Positions 56,816 to 64,000 of a stretch of 64,000 bases of DNA are shown here, piece by piece; within the stretch, counting starts at the first letter, position 1; each line of letters begins with the position of its first letter. The notes beneath the pieces were generated by a model. That model was given only the letters and a program-made list of their open reading frames with translations. It did no database searches and was not told where the DNA came from. The position numbers and the translations under genes are program-made. The DNA is taken from the NCBI GenBank assembly GCA_010909165.1, contig VJWM01000007.1, positions 186,001 to 250,000 of the forward strand, read 5' to 3'. This stretch comes from Anthoceros angustus (lineage: Eukaryota; Streptophyta; Anthocerotopsida; Anthocerotales; Anthocerotaceae).

Positions 56816-59100
56816 CTACACGGCAAGGCGCTTGGCCTCCTCATCCAGCGCCGCCACTGTGCGAGCGTACATACAGAGGGAACTGTTAGCGCTAGCAGGG
56901 AAACGGGGTGCAGTCAGAGGTCGATGCGATTCATGGAGGCCAAAGCAGAGGAGAGGATTATCACCCTGGTCGGCATCCAAGCTCCAAGTCAAGACGTCGC
57001 AATGGTCGTGAGCTTGTTTCACACTCTTGCACCTGTACACATGTACACACAGCAACAAGCAGGTGAAGGAAGTGCCGTGCAAAAGACTGAAACACGTGCT
57101 GACATAATGAGACAAGGCTGGGTTTCCATGTAGCTCAATCACCCTGGTATCGGAACTGCCCCCTTGGCGATTATATAGTTCAGGGAGACCTGACACACAC
57201 AAACACACAGAGCAAGTTGCAAGCGCCTCGTCCATCGTCATGGATATCGCAGCACACCCAGCAGCAGTATGCAAAAGATTGGCAGTTTTCCTTTACACAC
57301 ATTCCTTTCTCGCACCTGAGAGATTGATTTTCCTCCCTTCTGTGACCCGATTGTTTTGAGCAACTTGAGGAGTGGTTGAACCTGCTTGGGTATCAAAGGA
57401 AGAAACTGGTTGAAACAGAGGTTGCCAAACAGATGTAACATGTATGCCCTGGATGTGTTGCAAACATCATCAATTGGGCACTAATGAAATCACCTTCTGA
57501 GCCTTGCCGTCAGTATTTCCGACACTCTTCTCACTTAGCAAGCCCGAAGCAAGAGGAGAGTATGCAATCAGTGTGATGTTCCGGTCCTGCAAGTCAGCAA
57601 GATCGAACTCACGTGTCAGATATTTTGAAACATAAGTAGCCTTACAGTACTGCCCAAGAATTTGTCATGTGCAGCTGTCAATGTAAACATTTCCTTCGAA
57701 CACCCGAAAATCATGATTTCTGTTGCTCCTGCTCACCCGGTGGGCTTTAATATCATGTGGATGAGTAGTACCTTGCAGGCCTGAAGAAGGCCGTCATTCT
57801 CTGGGTTCCGATGCAGTAAGCTGAAAAGCGTGACGAAGACTCTTATTTCCCCACACTTCAACTGCTCTTGATGAGGCAGAGTTACTGTTTGCCTATGGAG
57901 AACCATCAAGTTACCTGTATCTTACTTGGTTGGAGGCAAGTGGAATGCCGTAGCCTGCTAGGATATCGGCTGCCTCTTCCATCTACGCAGGTTTAGTGTA
58001 GTCCGAGCGTGAGCATGAGAAAGAGGAATGCTGTAGCACAACTAAAGTATTGTAAACTCACCTGAAAGAGGCTTTTAAGCTCACCTGGGCTCTAGAATAA
58101 TTGGAAACACCAACGGCAGTGGTAAGACCACCTTCGACTGCCTCCTTCAAACTTTCCATCAAGGCAGCATTGCTAAACGTGGGGAAGGGGAAGTGAATCT
58201 GTGAAAGAGCAAGACTGTCAGAACTTAGTGCTCACCCCAACAATTGAGCAGCTGAAACGAAAGGCAGTCTTTCTCAGTACCTGATACAGGTCGACACTCT
58301 CCTTTCCTAGTCGCTTCAAGCTCTCTTTAAGAGCCGATAGCAAAGACTTACGGCCCAATCTGAATCCTCCTCCTGGGGTCACACGCCTCAAGTCATTCTA
58401 AGCCCAATACCTAAGGAAGCACCTGTACAACGAAATACGTAAGATGTAAAACACGACACACGCACAGAACAGGGCAAGAGGACACTATTCTGTAGCTCCA
58501 CTTTCACACACCAATCCCAACGAGCGTGACTGTGGAGCACGCACCAACCAGTAAGTTTGTCCAGGGTATGGTGAAAAACTTAGTCGCCACCACAGGCGAG
58601 CCAGAGCCTGAATCCTGCTGAGAGCCGGCCAGGAAAGTTGCGAGCAACTGCTCTGACGATGTTCCATTCGGGATTCCCTTGTAGCCGTACACCTGAGAAA
58701 GCACTACATGAAATGCACATTTGGTGGTAGTCTGGATCATGAGGGCAGCCACGCAGCTACACACCTCAGCAGTGTCGAAGAAGTTAATTCCACCCTTGAG
58801 CAGCTGGTTGAAGACATCATTGAGAGTGTCCTGGTTGTAGCTGTCTCCGAAACCGCAGCTTGCGTCTCCCCACTGCAGTGTTCCCACGCCCAGTTTGGAA
58901 ATGCGAAGAGGCGTGTTTCCTAACGTGACCGCCGCTGCCAAGACATCGTAGTACCAATCAGTCCGTTGCCAACAACAGCCTGGGAATGGGACTCTGGTTG
59001 TTCCAATGTACCCAGGGGACTGTCGCGAGACGATGCGAGTTGCGCAGAGCAGGGCAACGTTCCCAGCCTGCGACACACGGTGACTTTCGGCTGGAGCCAT
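56816..59100 (-). CDS. Aldo/keto reductase, plastid type (At1g06690-like)
   Basis: Readable exons: 59100-58765, 58692-58545, 58372-58281, 58198-58085, 57982-57926, about 57828-57772, 57586-57494, 57381-57316, 57189-57143, then one or two weak exons ending ALDEEAKRLAV at 56816. The AKR tetrad is present: Asp109 and Tyr114 (FFDTAEVYG), Lys150 (VATKF), His194 (LYQIHFP). Further family blocks are LGVGTLQWGD, GLTTAVGVSNYSRAQ, GIPLASNQ, LIAYSPLASGLL and NYIIAKGAVPIPG. The family reduces carbonyls with NADPH. A long N-terminal extension (MAPAESHRVSQAGN...) could be a transit peptide. The acceptor of the 57.8 kb exon is off by one base, and the final exons are uncertain. Confidence 0.8.
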
Positions 59101-60248
59101 GGGCAGACAGAGGCCGATGCCATGTCGTGAGCAGCCCTCGCACGCACTGCCTCCAGAGCTCCAGCCTCACTTAGATTCTTCAGATTTTTGCTAAGTGGTT
59201 CAACATCAGGCCCGCAGGAGTCGAACCCGCGACATCATAGCAGAAACTCCATAAACCTGCCTGCCTAAAGGCTGGCGCACAAGAGTTAGGCGACAACATT
59301 GGTGTAAAATTTTGAATGTATCCAGAATATGCGTCCGTGATTGGCCATCTGCGACACACAACCTCCTAAGCGGCATGCCAGTATCAATGAGGACGAACTA
59401 ATGAGTAACTAATGCCCAAACCATCCCATTTCAAGTTGAGCGGTAAAATATATATATCAACTATGGATATACAGAAAAAGTCTTGCATTCTTAGATCATA
59501 CAAAATATATATACTATAAATATACAGAACAAAGTCTTGCATCCTTAGGTCATGCCCAACAAGATTCATTTAAGCCCAAACCAAACGCTTAGAGATACAG
59601 TATCATTATATTAGAGATGTGCAGTACCTGTCATATGCAAACATGGCCCCTCCTGGCCCGTGGATTCCACTCCTTCTAGTAGCTATGTCACATTCTCCCT
59701 AGTCCACCTATGGTAGTTGTATTTCTACCCCATAATTCACCTTATTTCCCAAATAATCCTTTATTTTCATGCTAAATCTATATAGCCTAAAGAAAGAAAA
59801 ATTCACACAAAAATAATTTTTGAATTTATTGACATCCTATGTAGTCCCCCACATCTCTATATGCACGCCAATCTAGGTGACGTCCACGCCTTCGTCCATG
59901 TGAAAGGCCTCTTTGGATTCCTCACTGCCAAATGGAGTCACAGCCCCAAGCGTCCTCTACAGCATTCGTATCAAGCCTCATTCAGGGCAAGGTGTAAAAA
60001 GGTTTGACATTGAAATGAAAATTCATGATTTCAAATTTATTAGCCTCACGCCTCTACACACAACAAATGCAATTGCATAGAGGCATCCCTCTTTGCATTT
60101 ATTTTGAGCAATCCTTAGGCTTGGGTTTAGGAAGCCGTACGAAATCACATTATTTTTTATATTATTAGCATCCTATATGATCCTCCACATCTCGACATGC
60201 ACGCCAATGATGTGAAGGTCACGCCTTTTTCGAGAAAATAATTTTGAT
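59101..60248. other. Upstream of aldo/keto reductase; AT-rich repeats
   Basis: It contains an imperfect tandem pair around 59455-59555 (...atatacagaa-aaagtcttgcatt/ccttag(a/g)tcat). It also has a repeated ~60-bp phrase at about 59834 and 60168 (catcctat-t-at--tcc-cacatctc---atgcacgccaat). A minus-strand pol III B-box-like ggttcgactcc lies near 59216. No gene is recognised. Confidence 0.45.
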
Positions 60249-60601
60249 TACCGTACCCCAAGGGGTGATTCGACGTTAATTAATTAAAACTAGTAAAAGT
60301 TGAAAATCCAGAAATTATTATACTTAAAATGTTGAATAGGTAAAAATTTATGAGTTTATGATGTCGAAAATAAGGAAACTAGGGTTTGTGTGGAAAATTA
60401 GGGCCTATTTAGGGGAGGTCTATACATATCCATTAGTTTTATATATATACCTATGTATTTTAATAAATGTTGAAATTTGATAAAATTAGTTTTTGTAAAT
60501 GTTGAAATTTTGAAAAATATAAATATTTATGTTGAACCTTATTTTTTCAAAAATCAATTATTTCAGCATTATCCTGTTGAACAACCCCTTGGAGTACGGT
60601 A
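60249..60601. mobile_element. AT-rich MITE, copy 2
   Basis: This 353-bp element has ends TACCGTACCCCAAGGGG and TACCGTACTCCAAGGGG (right end read inward). It matches the copy at 34970-35332 over its whole length with point differences and one internal ~20-bp length change. It is non-coding and inserted about 280 bp upstream of UFC1, close enough to touch its promoter. Confidence 0.88.
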
Positions 60602-60883
60602 ATTGAAAAATAATTGAGGAATTACAACACAGGGTCCTAAACACTTCTAAGAGCTAGGATTTCTTAACTAATAGTGAATATGTCCATAACTTCTTTTCCT
60701 GTCATTTTCCTCTTTAGATCTTAAAACACTCGGTTTTCTTTGCCGAGGCTTCTTAATCAATATCGAATCTGTCCATAACTTTTTTTCTTGTCATTTTCTT
60801 TCCTTGCCAGAGTCCGTTTATATAAACTCAAAAGCGTTAGGTAGCAATAGTTTAGCATTGAGCGCGAAGGCATCGGCATCGGT

Positions 60884-61759
60884 ATGGACAACTGGGATAG
60901 AGGCACTAAATCCACTGTCACTAAGATCCCATTACTAGGCACTAGGGCCGGGCCTCGAGATGGAGCACTCTGGGCGCAACGCCTCAAGGAGGAGTACCAG
61001 GTGGGCTATGAAACGAGCTACTGGGCTCCGTTGACTTCCATAATCCTCTGATTCAACTTTGCTTTCTATCTTCAATTCATGCTTGTTGTCCTTGTGATGT
61101 AGCAAATTACTTTGTTTTGTTCCATTATTAGGCTCCCCAAGTTCCTACCTTCCTTCTACATGCTTTTCCTTATTCGCTTGCTTTGCTTTGTTGCTTTGAA
61201 CAGGCTCTCATCAAGTACATGGAGATGAACAAGGCCAATGATAATGACTGGTTTAGGATAGCCGCGACCAATTCTGAAAGCACCAAGTGGAAGGGCAAGT
61301 GCTGGTACATCCACAACATGCTCAAGTACGAGTTCGATTTGCAGTTCGACATACCGGTCACATACCCAACTATTGCACCAGAGATCGAATTGCCTGAGCT
61401 GGATGGGAAGACGGCCAAGGTATTACCCATTGACTGGATTTTGGGGCTTTTGCGAGGTTTCACACATGAGATCAACTGTTACTGTGCAGATGTATAGAGG
61501 AGGAAAGATTTGTCTTAAAGTGCATTTTAAGCCTTTGTGGGCTAGGAACTGGTATGCTCTTCGAGATTTAGCATGTTCATTACCTTTAGATTATAATGGT
61601 GTCTCTTCTTCCCCTGACTTCTTGCATGTGTGGTTGTGCAGCCCTAAGTTTGGGATTGCACATAGCTTGTGCCTAGGTCTAGGGCCTTGGCTAGCAGCCG
61701 AAGTTCCACATCTTGTTGAGACCGGGGTAGTACGACACAAGGATAACATTGCTGCGTAG
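60884..61759 (+). CDS. UFC1: UFC1, UFM1-conjugating E2-like enzyme
   Basis: Exons 60884-61000, 61204-61419, 61490-61551 and 61642-61759 join in frame to 170 residues, the normal UFC1 size. UFC1 accepts UFM1 from UBA5 and hands it to the UFL1 ligase (ufmylation, ER and ribosome quality control). Family landmarks are [45 protein letters not shown], then the active site [16 protein letters not shown] with catalytic Cys about 119, and [19 protein letters not shown]. The N terminus [18 protein letters not shown] matches other plant UFC1 proteins, supporting the start. A MITE sits just upstream. Confidence 0.96.
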
Positions 61760-62990
61760 GCAACACATGTGAAAATCCGATTCGATTCACTACAATTTGA
61801 ATTCAGGACAACTATTCCTTGTAGGAGCAGGCGCTTTCGTATTTGTAATGTAATTTTCTCTCTGCCGTGCAATTTTACCCAAAGTAGCTCCTTTCATTTT
61901 GGAAAAATGTTATCGTCTTCCTTCTTTGACAAAAACTTTCAACTTTAGCTGTCGACTGATTTAGCTTCTTGAATGCTTTTGCTAAATTTCAAGGCTTTTT
62001 AAGAGACTTTGAACTTTCATCACTCCTAGTGTACTTTATAATCTTGTATATTACATTTCATTGTGTTGGGTGACGAGGTTACAAAAAACAAAGTTCCAAA
62101 AATCAATAATGTTCATATAAATCGCAGCCTACTCGCTGTTTCTCGATGACGGTTTATAGCATTGTTAAATTAAGTACAATTCAAAATAAGAGATGTATAA
62201 GCTTATAATATAGCAACTCCTGGTTTTGGACATGTTGATGCGAATGCTACTGAGAGAGGAGCAAGATGCGCTAAATATTCAATACCCCCATAGATAGCAT
62301 GGTCCGACCAAAACCACTTGAAAACTTAACTGAACTATAACTAGGCATCGTATTGGTGAATAAATGTATTCCTGAGCTTAATGCACAATAACTATTAAGA
62401 GATAGCTTGGGCATTTCTGAGAAAGAGCTAATGGCAATGCTATTACTCGAGAGAAAGAGAATAGGGTCAATAGTTCATTCCATTAGCCAATGCTCCTCCT
62501 CGAGAGAAAAAGAATCGGGTCAATAGTTCATTCACTAGATTGTATAGCGAATTTGATCTTGGGCTGAGAGATCGAACAAGTGCTCTTCGAACCATGCGAG
62601 ATATTCACCTATCATACGGTTCACCAACTCGAATTACCTAAATGAAACCCACCTATGACCATGTGCCGCGCTCTGAGTTCTTAAGCTCAAGGTAACAATG
62701 GTGGCATACAGCTAGAAAACGTCTCATTAGATCTTCAACAGGATGTGTGAGCATTAGACAAAATGCATGGCAGCACGTGAATAACAAGAAAATAGAACTT
62801 AGCTCTAGAGCCCTTATATATATAATATCTAGTGATACATAATAATTTGAAGGTCCCCGGACGCAAAATACCAACTTAGTGGTAGAATTCTTCTTTTTGT
62901 AATACATATTGTGAAATAGGTCGACGGTTTCCGAGACCGAATTGTCGCTATATATGTCTGTATACCCACACCCTACAAATACACAAGCCA
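61760..62990. other. UFC1 3' flank and intergenic AT-rich DNA
   Basis: A ~57-bp imperfect tandem pair (ctcgagagaaagagaatagggtcaa-tagttcattc) lies at about 62448 and 62505. No gene or RNA is recognised. Minus-strand open frames here and over the eS17 start are shadows. Confidence 0.5.
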
Positions 62991-62997
62991 GAAAGCT

Positions 62998-63012
62998 AAA
63001 CCCTAAACCTAG
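62998..63012 (+). promoter_or_regulatory. Telo-box of the eS17 gene
   Basis: AAACCCTAAACCTAG lies about 120 bp before the eS17 start codon. The telo-box AAACCCTAA is a well known promoter element of plant ribosomal-protein and translation genes, so position and gene type agree. Confidence 0.8.
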
Positions 63013-63133
63013 CGAGGTATTTGTGCAAGCCCCTTCCTTTGTTTCAGGTCTCTCCTGCCCCCGAAGCCCTTGACGTCGTGCTGCCCCGTCTTCTAGCGCA
63101 AGCGGAGCTGTCGGAGCTGCGAATTCTGTGACC

Positions 63134-63925
63134 ATGGTGAGTGCCCTTGCAGCGTCTTTGTGTGGGCTGGTTTGATGCGGTCGCGGACTGAGGGGTGCGT
63201 CTTGTCCAGGGGCGTGTAAGGACCAAGACGGTGAAGAAGGCCTCCAGGGTCATCATCGAGAGGTACTACTCTCGAATGACTCTGGACTTCCAGACGAACA
63301 AGAAGATTGCAGAGGAGGTCGGGATCATCCCGTCCAAGCGTCTTCGGAATAAGATTGCCGGATTCGCTACGGTAAGTGAGCCTGAGATTGGGTGCCGGAG
63401 GTGCCGCTAGGTTTCTGCATACCTAACCCAATCGTTTCTGTCGTCGCAGCACTTGATGAAGCGAATCCAGAGGGGTCCCGTGCGGGGTATCTCCTTGAAG
63501 CTCCAGGAGGAGGAGCGCGAGCGGCGGATGGACTTCGTTCCTGAGGAGTCAGCCATCAAGACCGACCTCATCGAGGTGAGTGATTGGCAGCCGAATCCCG
63601 GCAAAGGAGCAAAAAGGTTGCGTGCGATGTTGAGGTCGGGGTCATCTTTGAGCTCTGACGTGTTGAGCGTATTGTTGCAAGCAGGTCGACAAGGAAACCA
63701 TCGATCTGCTGGCCCATTTGGGCATGCCGGAACTACCCGGTGTCACCCAGCAGGTGCGGCCCTGAGCCTGGGCTCGTGTTTCCTTTGTCTTTGTACGTGC
63801 TGCTCGCGGTCGCTCATGGCGTGGTGCTGTTGCAGGCTTTACCTGCTGCTGGCCAGGGTTTCTTCAAGCCTCAGGGCGGGCAAGGGTTCCAGGGCGGGAA
63901 CTATCAAGGAAACCGCAGGAACTAG
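63134..63925 (+). CDS. RPS17: 40S ribosomal protein eS17 (RPS17)
   Basis: Exons 63134-63136, 63210-63371, 63450-63575, 63685-63753 and 63836-63925 give 149 residues. The first coding exon is only the ATG, directly followed by gtgagt; the next exon starts GGGCGTGTAAGG, making [20 protein letters not shown]. The rest ([72 protein letters not shown]) is highly conserved eS17. The Gly/Gln-rich tail [21 protein letters not shown] is plant-type. It acts in the small ribosomal subunit head. A telo-box upstream fits coordinated ribosomal-protein expression. Confidence 0.97.
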
Positions 63926-64000
63926 GTTCACGATTCTGCAGCTACCCAAGCCGAGGCCATGGAAGCCAGACGCGAGGGGCTCGGGGTGACGGGAGTGAGA

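Noticed and set aside
59190-59300. A functional tRNA gene
   Set aside because: A T-arm-like stem and B box are present, but there is no pairing acceptor stem or anticodon arm at the right distance.
62653-63135. 160-codon minus-strand ORF over the eS17 promoter
   Set aside because: It is antisense to the telo-box and 5' UTR of a strongly supported gene and has no conserved content.
1-64000. CRISPR arrays, bacterial operons, riboswitches, phage or other prokaryotic systems
   Set aside because: The genes are intron-bearing plant genes, and the repeats are eukaryotic transposons and local tandem duplications.

Overview
This window reads as nuclear DNA of a land plant. Three things support that: a TOC75-type chloroplast import pore with a polyglycine stretch, a plant-type eS17 ribosomal protein gene with a telo-box in its promoter, and a PTF2-type plant TFIIB-related factor. 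Introns are very short (mostly about 70-200 bp) and the right half is densely packed with genes. Both fit a seed-free plant such as a Selaginella-like lycophyte, but the species assignment is inference only.

Layout. 1-7.7 kb is purine-rich, degenerate repeat DNA with LTR-like and gag-like traces. 7.7-9.2 kb (minus) holds a decayed LINE reverse transcriptase tail. 10.8-12.6 kb is a DHHC protein S-acyltransferase gene. Its last exon and downstream DNA, about 2.2 kb, are tandemly duplicated to 16.66 kb. 16.4-17.7 kb is a pogo/Tigger-like DNA transposon relic. 18.7-19.2 kb holds the 3' exons of an unrecognised gene. 19.4-33.5 kb is a plus-strand Ty1/Copia element (A) split by a complete minus-strand Copia element (B, 22.95-29.92 kb), then scrambled by a 1.6 kb tandem duplication. 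33.5-34.0 kb is a minus-strand Ty3/Gypsy fragment, followed by a CACTA-type terminus, a three-copy 70-bp repeat and a 363-bp MITE. A second copy of that MITE lies at 60.25 kb.

36.8-64 kb is a gene island: a ~1,900-residue coiled-coil protein (minus, 14 exons); a head-to-head PTF2-like TFIIB-related gene (plus); a convergent Raf-like group C (ATN1-like) kinase (minus); TOC75 (minus), a Gfo/Idh/MocA oxidoreductase (minus) and an aldo/keto reductase (minus), closely spaced on one strand; then UFC1, the UFM1-conjugating E2 (plus), and eS17 (plus). These are independent housekeeping or signalling genes. I see no operon-like functional unit.

The most striking window-wide signal is four separate local tandem duplications (about 2.2 kb, 1.6 kb, 0.37 kb and 0.26 kb). 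Their copies differ almost only by small insertions and deletions, not substitutions. Two of them break genes that become coherent if one copy is collapsed. This suggests false duplication or uncorrected long-read consensus errors at least as much as biology, so gene breaks here should be read with that in mind. All exon boundaries were inferred by eye from reading frame, GT/AG signals and remembered family features; no search was run.
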